Assembly (NCBI GenBank): GCA_964574325.1
Contig: CAZNMY010000001.1
Coordinates: 62,001 to 126,000 of the forward strand
Length of the DNA stretch: 64,000 nucleotides
Origin: CAMDPA01 sp964574325
GTDB lineage: Bacteria; Pseudomonadota; Alphaproteobacteria; Rhizobiales; Hyphomicrobiaceae
Reading direction: 5' to 3'
The translations under genes and the position numbers were made by a program. Positions 43,294-51,573 of this stretch are shown here, piece by piece (within the stretch, counting starts at the first letter, position 1; the number at the start of each line of letters is the position of its first letter). The notes under the pieces are model-generated. The model ran no database searches and had not been told where the DNA came from. It saw only the letters and a program-made list of their open reading frames with translations.

Positions 43294-44840
43294 CGGCCAC
43301 GGCTGGAACGCAGGATCAGCCCGCACCCGGCGCTGCTGCCTGGCTCGGATTTCTCGCCATGTGCGTCGGCATGTTCATGGCGGTGCTGGATATCCAGATC
43401 GTTGCGACATCGTTGCCGGCCATTCATGCCTCGCTTGGAATTCCAGCGGAAAGCATGAGCTGGGTCCAGACGAGCTATCTGATCGCAGAGGTGATCGCGA
43501 TTCCGCTGACGGGGTTCCTGACAAGAGTGCTGACCTTGCGTGGCCTGTTCGTTGCGTGCGCAATGGTCTTTCTCATCGCATCCGCCGGCTGCGCTTCCAG
43601 TACGGGATTATCCAGCCTGATCGCCTGGCGCACACTGCAAGGCTTCGCCGGGGGTATGTCGATACCTATCGTGTTCACCGCTGCTTTTCTGCTGTTCCCA
43701 GGTCGCGGCCAGCGTCTCGCCACCACGCTCGCCGGTATGCTGGCCGTGTTGGCGCCTACCGTCGGCCCGGTCGCTGGTGGCTACATCACGCAGACCTGGA
43801 GTTGGCACTGGCTGTTTCTGGTCAATATCGTTCCCGGCGTGATCGCCATCGCCGTCGGGTGGATCGCGTTGCCGCGCGGCGAAGCGCGGATGGCCGATAT
43901 CCTGCGGCTCGACGTACTGGCGCTGGCGGTGCTCGGCGGAGGGCTCGCGACCCTCGAGATCGGTTTGAAGGAAGCGCCGCGGCACGGTTGGGTGTCATTG
44001 CCGGTCGGTGGTCTTCTTACCGCGGCATTCGCGCTCGGTGTGGTGTTCGTCTCGCGCATGCTGCGCCGGCCGATGCCCTTCGTCGATCTGCGCCTGCTCA
44101 CCAACCGCAATCTGGCTTTCGGATCGATGCTGAGCTTCATTCTCGGCGTCTGCCTCTACGGTAACGTCTACCTGATGCCTGTATTTCTGGCGTTCGTCGC
44201 CGGTTACGACGCATTCGAGATCGGCAGCATCATGCTGGTGACGGGGGCCGCACAACTGGTGGCGGCGCCGCTCGTGATAGCGCTCGAGCGCTATATCGAT
44301 GCGCTCTGGCTGTCGCTCGCGGGCTTTGCACTGTTCGCCGTCGGGCTGGCGATGAGTAGCTGGGATACACCGCGCGCCGACTACGACGAGATGTTCTATC
44401 CGCAAATCGTGCGCGGCATCGCGATCATGCTCTGCCTTCTTCCGCCGACCAGAATCGCGCTTGGGGGGCTTCCCCAGGTGTGCGTGCCCGATGCGAGCGC
44501 TCTGTTCAACCTGATGCGCAACCTCGGGGGTGCGGTGGGCCTGGCGCTGATCGACACGGTGCTGTTCGGCCGCGCTCCCGGTCATGGTCTCGCACTCGCC
44601 GAGCGACTGTTGCGGCTCGAGCCGACGGCTTTCCGCTATGTCGGTCTGCCGATGCCGACCACGCCGATCACCGATGCCATGCAGGAGATGGCGCGGCCGC
44701 TCGTGGAGCGGGCGGCGCTGACGCTGGCGGTGGGTGAAGCCTGGGCGATGCTCGCGGCGATTTCGGCGGTTGGGTTTTTGCTGACGATCGTCATCGCCGG
44801 CAGCGTTGGCCATCGGCAATGCGACGCCCGTGTTGCGTGA
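43290..44840 (+). CDS. MFS exporter, DHA2 (EmrB) family
   Basis: A 516-residue transporter with about 14 helices. Motifs for the 14-TMS drug/H+ antiporter family: MAVLDIQIVATSLPAIH in helix 1, LTRVLTLRGLFVACAM, the WRTLQGFAGGMSIPI region and APTVGPVAGGYITQTWSWHW in helix 5. ATG 43290 overlaps the methyltransferase stop. Probably exports the methylated polyketide; a membrane-fusion partner gene is not seen beside it. Confidence 0.9.
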   Translation: MTATAGTQDQPAPGAAAWLGFLAMCVGMFMAVLDIQIVATSLPAIHASLGIPAESMSWVQTSYLIAEVIAIPLTGFLTRVLTLRGLFVACAMVFLIASAGCASSTGLSSLIAWRTLQGFAGGMSIPIVFTAAFLLFPGRGQRLATTLAGMLAVLAPTVGPVAGGYITQTWSWHWLFLVNIVPGVIAIAVGWIALPRGEARMADILRLDVLALAVLGGGLATLEIGLKEAPRHGWVSLPVGGLLTAAFALGVVFVSRMLRRPMPFVDLRLLTNRNLAFGSMLSFILGVCLYGNVYLMPVFLAFVAGYDAFEIGSIMLVTGAAQLVAAPLVIALERYIDALWLSLAGFALFAVGLAMSSWDTPRADYDEMFYPQIVRGIAIMLCLLPPTRIALGGLPQVCVPDASALFNLMRNLGGAVGLALIDTVLFGRAPGHGLALAERLLRLEPTAFRYVGLPMPTTPITDAMQEMARPLVERAALTLAVGEAWAMLAAISAVGFLLTIVIAGSVGHRQCDARVA

Positions 44841-44994
44841 CGGTTGCAATTGTCGAATACTGATCGTGCCGTGATGACGGCTGGAGACGAGAGCACGGTC
44901 CCGATCGTCGATGTCCGGTCGGTTCGGGCTTGGCGGGCTTCGCCGTCGAGCAAAAAGTTTGACTGCAAATACCTGCGCCATTGGAGGAACACGG

Positions 44995-45744
44995 ATGTCA
45001 TTCTATCGAGGCATGGTCTGCGAGAACGTCGTCATCAAGGGGGACAAGGGAACGCCGATCAACGCGTATGTGGCGAAGCCTTCCGGGGCCGGGCCGTTTC
45101 CCGGCGTCGTGCTCGTGCATCATCTCCCCGGCTGGAGCGAGTTCTATATCGAGACGACACGGCGTTTCGCGCATCATGGCTACATGGCGATCTGCGCCAA
45201 CCTTTACGAGCGCTCGGGTGCGGGCAACCCGGACGACGTTGCCGCCAAGGTGCGCGCCGAAGGCGGCGTTCCCGATGCGCAGGTGGTCGGCGATACCGAA
45301 GCTGCGGTGGCGTGGATGCGCGCGCAGCCTGGGCACAACGGCAAAGTCGGATTGTTCGGCTCGTGCTCGGGTGGCCGCCACGCTTTCATTTATGCCTGCC
45401 AGAAGAAGGACGTGGACGCCTGCGCCGAGCTATGGGGCGGTCGCGTCGTGATGGCCAAGGAGGAATTGAACGCGAAGACGCCTGTCGCGCCGATCGACAT
45501 GACGAAGGATCTGTGTTGCCCGCTGATCGGCATCTTTGGGAACGACGACCGGGCGCCCAGTCCCGAGCAGGTGAACCAGCACGAGGCTGAGCTGAAGAAG
45601 CACGGGAAAAGCTACGAGTTCCATCGCTACGACGGCGCCGGCCACGGCCTCTTCTACTGGCACCGGCCGCTCTATCGTCCGGAGGCTACGATGGACGGCT
45701 GGAGCAAGGTGTTCGGATTCTTCGGCAAGCACTTGGCGAAGTAG
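44995..45744 (+). CDS. dienelactone hydrolase family protein
   Basis: A 249-residue alpha/beta hydrolase. The nucleophile elbow GSCSGG puts Cys at about residue 124, the hallmark of dienelactone hydrolases; the acid is likely in FGNDDRAPS and the His in GAGHGLFYW. VVLVHHLPGWSEF holds the oxyanion region. ATG 44995 has GGAGG eight bases before it; an upstream in-frame extension is not supported. It may open lactones formed after aromatic-ring cleavage. It is followed by a DUF6295-like gene 12 bp later, probably co-transcribed. Confidence 0.9.
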   Translation: MSFYRGMVCENVVIKGDKGTPINAYVAKPSGAGPFPGVVLVHHLPGWSEFYIETTRRFAHHGYMAICANLYERSGAGNPDDVAAKVRAEGGVPDAQVVGDTEAAVAWMRAQPGHNGKVGLFGSCSGGRHAFIYACQKKDVDACAELWGGRVVMAKEELNAKTPVAPIDMTKDLCCPLIGIFGNDDRAPSPEQVNQHEAELKKHGKSYEFHRYDGAGHGLFYWHRPLYRPEATMDGWSKVFGFFGKHLAK

Positions 45745-45756
45745 GAGGGGGCTGTC

Positions 45757-46062
45757 ATGTGCACGTCGATCGTCGAGATCGTGCCCGTGGAGGGTATGGC
45801 GAAGCGTGGGGACGAGTGGTTCGAGCTGACGCAGGCCGTCGTCGCCTACGACCATGCCAGGCATGCCCACCTGGGTGACGTCATCACGCTCGATTTCATC
45901 AATGCCGAACTCGATCCCGGCGCGCGTGCCGGGGTCGAGATGACGCTTGAGTCCGCGAAGGAATTGCGTGCGGCACTCGACCGGGCGATCGCCGAAGCCG
46001 AATTCGAGGAGGCGGAGGTCCGGGGCAAAGGCGCCGTACCGGCGCTCGTTCGCGCGGCGTGA
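45757..46062 (+). CDS. DUF6295-like conserved protein
   Basis: A 101-residue acidic protein starting MCTSIVEIVPVEGMAKRG, with DEWFELTQAVVAYDHARHAH and FINAELDPGARAGVEMT. This pattern, including a Cys at residue 2 and a His-containing mid region, resembles DUF6295 proteins that occur next to alpha/beta hydrolases or oxygenases. Function is unknown; no catalytic motif. GTAGGAGGGGGCTGTC precedes the ATG, a clear ribosome binding site. It is in the same run as the dienelactone hydrolase and class II aldolase. Confidence 0.7.
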   Translation: MCTSIVEIVPVEGMAKRGDEWFELTQAVVAYDHARHAHLGDVITLDFINAELDPGARAGVEMTLESAKELRAALDRAIAEAEFEEAEVRGKGAVPALVRAA

Positions 46063-46165
46063 TGCAAGCTGAAGGTGGAGCAATCGAGGCGATCGGTTGG
46101 TCCGCTTTCATACCCTGCAATGGGGATCTCAATGCGAACCTCATTGCTGACCCCGCTACGACAAG

Positions 46166-46888
46166 GTGGTGATCCCGTTGAGCGACCGCGCACCTCATGA
46201 CGCCCTCGGTGTCGATGCCGCGGTCATCGGAGATCTCGTCACCGCCAATCACATCCTCGCGCGGCACGGCGTGCTCGATGCCTGGGGGCACGTCAGCATT
46301 CGGCATCCGGTCAGGCCCGACCGGTATCTGATTTCGCGTGCACGCGCCCCCGCGCTCGTGGGCTCAGACGACATCATGGAATTCGACCTCGATTCCAATC
46401 CGAGCGATCTTCGCGGCCGGAGCATGTTTCTCGAGCGCTTCATCCATGGAGAGGTCTATCGCGCGCGGCGGGACGTGCACGCGGTGGTGCACAGTCATTC
46501 GCCGACGGTGATCCCCTTCAGTGTCACGGGGGAGCCCCTCAGAGCCATCTCGCACGTCGCATCGTTTCTGGTGGAGCCAGCGCCCGTCTGGGAGATCCGG
46601 GACGCCGGGATCACGCAGGGGCTACTGGTGACGAGCACCGCGCAGGGCAAGTCGCTCGCCGGGACGCTGGCAAATGCGCCGGTCGCGTTGATGCGGGGGC
46701 ACGGCAACGTGGTCGTGGCACCCGACATCAAGCGCGTCGTTCATCGCGCGATCTACACCGAGATCAATGCGCGGCAGCTTGCGATGGCCTTGTCGTTCGG
46801 CCGACCGGTCACCTATCTCGCGCCCGACGAGGCGCAGGATCCCAAGCGGCTCGACGACGCGTGGGAGGTCTGGACGTCGGAACTGTAG
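46166..46888 (+). CDS. class II aldolase/adducin family protein
   Basis: A 240-residue protein with the class II aldolase fold. Zn-binding histidines are in DVHAVVHSHSPTV (about residues 102-114) and LMRGHGNVVV (about 172); the acid Glu equivalent is in FIHGEVYRARRD. WGHVSIRHPVRPDRYLISR is a conserved N-terminal segment. The family includes L-fuculose-phosphate and other aldolases and decarboxylases acting on aromatic-degradation intermediates. Start GTG 46166 (or 46169) lacks an obvious ribosome binding site. It is convergent with receptor gene 46933. Confidence 0.85.
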   Translation: MVIPLSDRAPHDALGVDAAVIGDLVTANHILARHGVLDAWGHVSIRHPVRPDRYLISRARAPALVGSDDIMEFDLDSNPSDLRGRSMFLERFIHGEVYRARRDVHAVVHSHSPTVIPFSVTGEPLRAISHVASFLVEPAPVWEIRDAGITQGLLVTSTAQGKSLAGTLANAPVALMRGHGNVVVAPDIKRVVHRAIYTEINARQLAMALSFGRPVTYLAPDEAQDPKRLDDAWEVWTSEL

Positions 46889-46932
46889 AGCGAGCCTCAG
46901 AGGGGGCTGCCGAATGGTTGTTCCGAATCCGG

Positions 46933-47985
46933 CTATTTCGTCTGCAGGAGCTTTCGCATGCGATCGACGATGGCCGGCGAAACGTTGGCCGTGTCGGCGA
47001 TGAGCTTCTGCATGGCCTCGCCCGTCATCGGGTTGAATTCTGCCTTGGCCTTCTCGACGTCCGCGATGAACTCCTTGTCCTTCATCATCGCGTCGAATGC
47101 GCGCCGCAGCGCAGTGACGCGGTCGGCGGGCACGCCCGGAGGCGCCAGGAACGACCGGCCGACCTCGCCGCCCGAGGCATAGAAGGCGAGTAGCGCGCGG
47201 TCGGCGTCGTTATTCGCCAGCTCCACGACGGCCGGCACCGGCAGGTCGCGCTCGCGCTGCGGGGCATATTGTACGAGCACGCGCAACTTGCCCTGATCGT
47301 ATTGGGCCTTCCGCGTGACCTTCATCGTTTGCCAAGAGGTCAGAGCGCCGTCGACTTCGCCTCGCTCCACCGCCAGCATGCCTTCCGTCGAACCCCGGAA
47401 CCCGCCGATGATCTTGAAGCGTGTGCCGGTCAGCGCATTGAGCAGCCGAGGATAACCTTCCGACGGCGAGCCCGGACCCGTTCCCGCGACCGGGATCTCG
47501 TGCAGCTTGGCGTCCGCGATCGTGACGGCCTTCGACTTGTCGTTGACGAACCCGATCTCGACGATGTTGGTTGCGCGCCCGATCCAATTGAACTGGGCGG
47601 CCTTGAACTTCACCGCGGGGCTCTGCAAAACCTCCTCGATCGCCATCGTTTGCGAGACGATCCCTATCGCGGTGCCGTCCTTCGGGGCTGCGGCAAAGAG
47701 CCAGTTCGCCGCGGTGAAGCTGCCGGCGCCCGGCATAGAATTGGGCGTGCTGCTCGGTGTTCCCGGCATATGGCGGCCGATATGGCGGGCGACCAGGCGG
47801 CCGAAGAAGTCGTAGCTGCCTCCGGGTGAAAAGCCGATATAGACGCTGATATTCTTGCCTTTGTAGAATTCCTCGGGCGACTGTTTGTCTGTCGTGCCCT
47901 GGGCGGCTGCGAACTGGGGCGCGGCGCAATGTGTCGCAAGCGCGATCGCTGCTGCGAGGATCGCCGACGGATATCGAATGCTCAT
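46933..47985 (-). CDS. fourth TctC/Bug-family receptor
   Basis: A 350-residue exported binding protein with a signal region (to about FAAAQ, residue 29) and segments YKGKNISVYIGFSPGGSYDF, LVARHIGRHMPGTPS, MPGAGSFTAANWLF and IVSQTMAIEEVL. It is a diverged Bug-type protein (longer, YIGFSPGGSYD rather than VPFAPGG). The start ATG at 47985 follows GGGAGAGAAG. A 16-bp tandem repeat array lies 77-157 bp upstream. With the CoA-transferase genes on the same strand it may take up an acid for CoA transfer. Confidence 0.9.
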   Translation of the reverse strand: MSIRYPSAILAAAIALATHCAAPQFAAAQGTTDKQSPEEFYKGKNISVYIGFSPGGSYDFFGRLVARHIGRHMPGTPSSTPNSMPGAGSFTAANWLFAAAPKDGTAIGIVSQTMAIEEVLQSPAVKFKAAQFNWIGRATNIVEIGFVNDKSKAVTIADAKLHEIPVAGTGPGSPSEGYPRLLNALTGTRFKIIGGFRGSTEGMLAVERGEVDGALTSWQTMKVTRKAQYDQGKLRVLVQYAPQRERDLPVPAVVELANNDADRALLAFYASGGEVGRSFLAPPGVPADRVTALRRAFDAMMKDKEFIADVEKAKAEFNPMTGEAMQKLIADTANVSPAIVDRMRKLLQTK

Positions 47986-48062
47986 CTTCTCTCCCTGGGA
48001 CTGCTTTGGTGCGGAGACTTCTGGGCGACTTCTTACCTCAGCCGCGGTTCGTCGCCCATGCG

Positions 48063-48142
48063 TGATTCAACGTGCCCGGAGTTCGACGTGCCCGTATTTC
48101 AAAGTGTCCGTATTTCAAAGTGCCTGTATTTCGCAGTGCCTG
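48063..48142. repeat. five imperfect 16-bp tandem repeats
   Basis: Units at 48063-48078, 48079-48094, 48095-48110, 48111-48126 and 48127-48142. The third to fifth are TATTTCAAAGTGTCCG and close variants; the first two keep the TTC-A-GTG-C core. The period is exactly 16 bp. It lies between the CoA-transferase stop and the receptor start, ending 14 bp before the former. No open frame or hairpin explains it. Confidence 0.85.
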
Positions 48143-48156
48143 TGAGGGCGTCGTCA

Positions 48157-48966
48157 TCAGGACGGCTGCCGGCGAAGGGCTCCGGTCTCGTCGACGCGTC
48201 GCAGGGCGGCCAGCTCGCCTTCGGAGGGCTCGTTCACGACGTGGGCTCTCGGCGAAACCTTCAGCGGCCATGCCGTATTGGCTTTGATCTCGTCGATGCT
48301 CGAGAACGAGAACCAGGCGTCGAGCTCGAACTCCCTGGTTTCGGGATGCGGGCGCAGAATTCCGAGCGTCGTGATGATGGCGGAAGGGCCGCCGCCGACG
48401 AAGCCGTGACGGTCACGAGCGTTGCCGCCTTCGAGATAGCCGGGCGAACTCACGTAAGTGACCTTCTCGACGAAGCGCTTGGGCTCGTGGGCGACCATGA
48501 TGACGTAGCGCTTGGCGCCGCATGCGATGTCGTTGGCGCCGCCGGCGCCGGTGAGGCGGATCTTGGGCGGATCGTAGCTCTCACCGATGTCACCTTCCCA
48601 GATGCCGGTCGTGTTGACGTTGCCGTATCTGTCGACCTGGGCCGCGCCGATGATGCCGACATCGCATCGGCCGGAGCCGACGAGACAGCCCAAGGCGTCC
48701 AAGGCCGACGTGAAGCTCGTCGCGTTGGTCGAGATGCGATTGCACTCGATGCCCCACGGCAGGCCACCGACCGGCGACGAGCCATAGACGCCGCCTTCGG
48801 TCATCGCGCGGACATTCGGGGCGTGATGGGCCTGAGCGAAGAAGCCGGCCAGCATCGACAGGCCGACACCGAAGATCGCAAGCTCACCGTCACGGATCTC
48901 GCGGCCGGTCGCAATCGCCATCATCTCCTGCCGGGTGCAGGCCAACGGTTGGGACTCGTGCTTCAT
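48157..48966 (-). CDS. CoA-transferase family, subunit B
   Basis: A 269-residue CoA-transferase subunit (GctB/AtoA/IpdB-like). Segments ELAIFGVGLSMLAGFFAQAH, MTEGGVYGSSPVGGLPWGIE and VDRYGNVNTTG are those of the active-site-side domain; GAGGANDIACGAKRYVIMVA matches GAGG-type CoA-binding motif. The expected catalytic Glu would be in the MTEGG segment. ATG 48966 overlaps the subunit A stop by ATGA. The longer open frame upstream is an antisense-like shadow. Confidence 0.88.
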   Translation of the reverse strand: MKHESQPLACTRQEMMAIATGREIRDGELAIFGVGLSMLAGFFAQAHHAPNVRAMTEGGVYGSSPVGGLPWGIECNRISTNATSFTSALDALGCLVGSGRCDVGIIGAAQVDRYGNVNTTGIWEGDIGESYDPPKIRLTGAGGANDIACGAKRYVIMVAHEPKRFVEKVTYVSSPGYLEGGNARDRHGFVGGGPSAIITTLGILRPHPETREFELDAWFSFSSIDEIKANTAWPLKVSPRAHVVNEPSEGELAALRRVDETGALRRQPS

Positions 48967-50024
48967 GCGCTTTCCCCTGAGGTAAGCTGGGCGACTTCGT
49001 CGGCAGGCAAGATCCACCTGCGGTAGGGATCGAGGAGGAAGCCGGTCGCGGTGTTGCCGAGTTCCGCAAGCTTGTCGCGCCCGATCATGTCGAGGTAGCT
49101 GTCGATATTGCCGTAACTGCGCACGAAGTCTCGAACGTATCCGGCTGTGCCCTCCTCGGTGGCCAAGGCCTTGTTCATCGCTTTCATGTGCTCTTCGTCG
49201 ACGTCGTACATGCCGGGGGAACTCTGCGGCCATGCTGCGAATGGCCAGTAAACGACCGCCTCGACGATGATGTCGGGAATGCGGACCAGGTTCGGATACT
49301 GGCGGATGCAGGCGCCGTCGACGATGGCGTCGGCGACGATCACGACGCGTTTGGCGGCTCGCGACAGCTCGAAACGGCTCCATTCGGTGCCGAGCATGAT
49401 GCAGTTGCCGGACGTGTCGGCGAGCGTCACGTGAATTGCTGCGAGATCCGGTTTCAGCGGTCGAAATGCGCCGATGGTGCGGCCGGTGAACGGGTCGACG
49501 ACCGTCGGAATTTTCTCGGTGGCGGGATAGTCGTGCGGCGCGAATGCGCTGCGGTCCTGGAGGTCGGAGCCGATATTGACGGTTGCGGGCACGAACGGCC
49601 AGCCGAGAGCGCCGCCGAGCAGCCGGAGGGGCATCGCGAGGTTGGAGTAGTCTTCGAGGGCGAGTGCGCCCGTTTCGACGGCGCGGCGCAAGCCGTTGGC
49701 GAAGCCGAAGACCTCGAGGCCGGTGAAGCCGCATTCGGCCTTCGAGGCCGCGCCTGCGCCCGCGAGCAGGTTCAGTTGCTGGCTGTTGCAATGGAAGATC
49801 GCATGCAGGTCGCGGCGTCCTTGCCGCAGCAGCTCGCGCCCGAAGACGACAGCGTCCGAACCGATCGGCAACGCTGCGCCGCTGGCGTATTCCATGCCGT
49901 CCCACGTGTAGCGCTGCACGGCTTGGGCGAGCGAGATCAATTTCGATGTCGGCATGGGGTGCTGTCGAGGTTGGGCAGTTTGGGGGAGCGTGGTGGGAAC
50001 TGAAGTATCACGCGGAGCTTTCAT
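48963..50024 (-). CDS. CoA-transferase family, subunit A
   Basis: A 353-residue CoA-transferase subunit (GctA/AtoD/IpdA-like). SGAALPIGSDAVVFGRELLRQ, FHCNSQQLNLLAGAGAASKA and AECGFTGLEVFG are family regions. An alternative ATG at codon 24 (MPTSKLISLAQAV, 49955) is likely the functional start, since earlier residues are low-complexity (Pro/Thr/Gln). It transfers CoA to a dicarboxylate or ring-cleavage acid, or, as with IpdAB, opens a ring; the substrate is unknown. Forms a heterodimer with the downstream-coupled subunit B. Confidence 0.85.
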   Translation of the reverse strand: MKAPRDTSVPTTLPQTAQPRQHPMPTSKLISLAQAVQRYTWDGMEYASGAALPIGSDAVVFGRELLRQGRRDLHAIFHCNSQQLNLLAGAGAASKAECGFTGLEVFGFANGLRRAVETGALALEDYSNLAMPLRLLGGALGWPFVPATVNIGSDLQDRSAFAPHDYPATEKIPTVVDPFTGRTIGAFRPLKPDLAAIHVTLADTSGNCIMLGTEWSRFELSRAAKRVVIVADAIVDGACIRQYPNLVRIPDIIVEAVVYWPFAAWPQSSPGMYDVDEEHMKAMNKALATEEGTAGYVRDFVRSYGNIDSYLDMIGRDKLAELGNTATGFLLDPYRRWILPADEVAQLTSGESA

Positions 50025-50291
50025 GTCGAGCAGGCCGAAGCGACAGGGATCGGCGGCTGTCGGCTGCTGCGCCGAATTTCGGGAGAAAATTCGATTTCAT
50101 CCTGCCGGAGAGGGCAGCGGCGACCTTGCCTATTCGGCGGTTGAATGACAATGGAGACCCTTTATTCGGCCTGGCGGGCAAAATTATTGTGTTCTATCAG
50201 AAAATATCATTTAATCGTGGAAAGTTTTTCTATTATATGGAATCTTCGACTCGCACAACAAGACGACGGATCAAGAGCAAGGACTGGCATG

Positions 50292-50951
50292 ATGACACTC
50301 GCAATCGGAAGCACCGCACCGGACTTCGTGGCCCAGACCACAGAGGGCAATATCCGGTTCCACGACTATATCGGCAGCTCGTGGGTGGTGCTGTTCTCGC
50401 ATCCCAAGGACTTCACACCAGTGTGCACGACCGAACTCGGTAGGGCGGCGCAATTGAAGCCGGAGTTCGACAAGCGCGGCGTGAAGCTGATCGGCCTCAG
50501 CGTCGATAGCGTCGACAATCACGGCAAGTGGGCGAAGGACATCGAAGAAACGCAAGGGGCCGCACCGAACTACCCGATGATAGGCGACACGGACCTCAAC
50601 GTGTCGAAGCTTTACGGCATGCTGCCGGCCGACGCGTCGGGCGATCCAGCCAGCCGCACGCCGAACGACAACCTTACGGTCCGGAACGTCTTCGTAATCG
50701 GCCCGGACAAGCAGGTGAAGTTGATCCTCGTCTACCCGATGGCGACGGGCCGAAATTTCGACGAGATCCTGCGGGTCGTGGACAGCTTGCAGCTCACCGC
50801 AAAGCACAAGGTTGCGACGCCGGCCGACTGGAAGCAGGGCGAGGACGTGATCATCACGACGGCGGTGTCCGACGAGGAAGCCAAGGTCAAGTTCCCAGGC
50901 TTCAAGACACTGAAGCCCTATCTGCGCACGACGGCGCAACCGAAGGGCTGA
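50292..50951 (+). CDS. 1-Cys peroxiredoxin (Prx6 type)
   Basis: A 219-residue peroxiredoxin that reduces peroxides with an active Cys at about residue 45 in SHPKDFTPVCTTELG. The long C-terminal extension (to GEDVIITTAVSDEEAKVKFP and beyond) marks the Prx6 group rather than 2-Cys AhpC. Two adjacent ATGs at 50289 and 50292 are possible starts; AAGGA at 50279-50283 fits the second best. The preceding 260 bp are AT-rich with no gene and probably hold its promoter. Protects against oxidative stress. Confidence 0.95.
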   Translation: MTLAIGSTAPDFVAQTTEGNIRFHDYIGSSWVVLFSHPKDFTPVCTTELGRAAQLKPEFDKRGVKLIGLSVDSVDNHGKWAKDIEETQGAAPNYPMIGDTDLNVSKLYGMLPADASGDPASRTPNDNLTVRNVFVIGPDKQVKLILVYPMATGRNFDEILRVVDSLQLTAKHKVATPADWKQGEDVIITTAVSDEEAKVKFPGFKTLKPYLRTTAQPKG

Positions 50952-51013
50952 GGTCGTCAGACTTCCGGCGGCGCGGTGCGATCACCGCCCGCCGATGCTG
51001 TCGTGGTCGCCGA

Positions 51014-51517
51014 TCAGGCGACGACTTCGGCTGGCTTAGCGGTACGTTCCGAGCGCGGAGCCCAGGTGCCCGTGAGACATTCCGATACGGCTTGAGCAAC
51101 CAACTCCTTCAGCTTGTCGGTGGTTACGTCTCCAATTGGAGTCGTCACCGAATACACTTCGCCGGTCGCTGCCAGAATCGAGCAGATGAATTCGCCCGCT
51201 CGTGTCGTGCGAAACAGTATCTTCGAGTGGTTGTGCGACGAGTGCTGGTAGATGATGAGGGTGCGATCGAGGTCGGCATGCTTGTGCTCGTAGATCGCGG
51301 ATGACATTCCGCCGAAGCCGTTCTGCTTCAGCATCGCGTCAATGGCCTTTACGATGTCCGGCAGCTCCTTCTTTCGAGCGGCCCAGATGGTGCTCGTTTC
51401 ATTGCGTTGGCGATCCTTGACCGCAGTTTCCTCGCGGATTTGCTGGTCTCTCAGGTCGCGCTGGTGCGCGGTGGCTGCGATGGTCGCTTGCAGCGTCGAC
51501 AGCGGATCGTTGGTCAT
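51014..51517 (-). CDS. conserved hypothetical protein
   Basis: A 167-residue protein with a helical, charged N-terminal half (QATIAATAHQRDLRDQQIRE, likely coiled coil, residues 8-55) and a compact C-terminal part with DRTLIIYQHSSHNHSKILFR and YSVTTPIGDVTT. No family was recognised. ATG 51517 is chosen over an in-frame start overlapping the kinase stop. It lies directly downstream of the PfkB kinase gene and is probably co-transcribed. Confidence 0.65.
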   Translation of the reverse strand: MTNDPLSTLQATIAATAHQRDLRDQQIREETAVKDRQRNETSTIWAARKKELPDIVKAIDAMLKQNGFGGMSSAIYEHKHADLDRTLIIYQHSSHNHSKILFRTTRAGEFICSILAATGEVYSVTTPIGDVTTDKLKELVAQAVSECLTGTWAPRSERTAKPAEVVA

Positions 51518-51573
51518 GGCTGTATTTCCTGTTTCGGTTTCGAGGGCATGGGGAGGCGTCGACCGCTGTTGCC

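Noticed and set aside
48063..48142. CRISPR array
   Set aside because: The repeats are adjacent 16-bp tandem units without spacers, and no cas genes are near.
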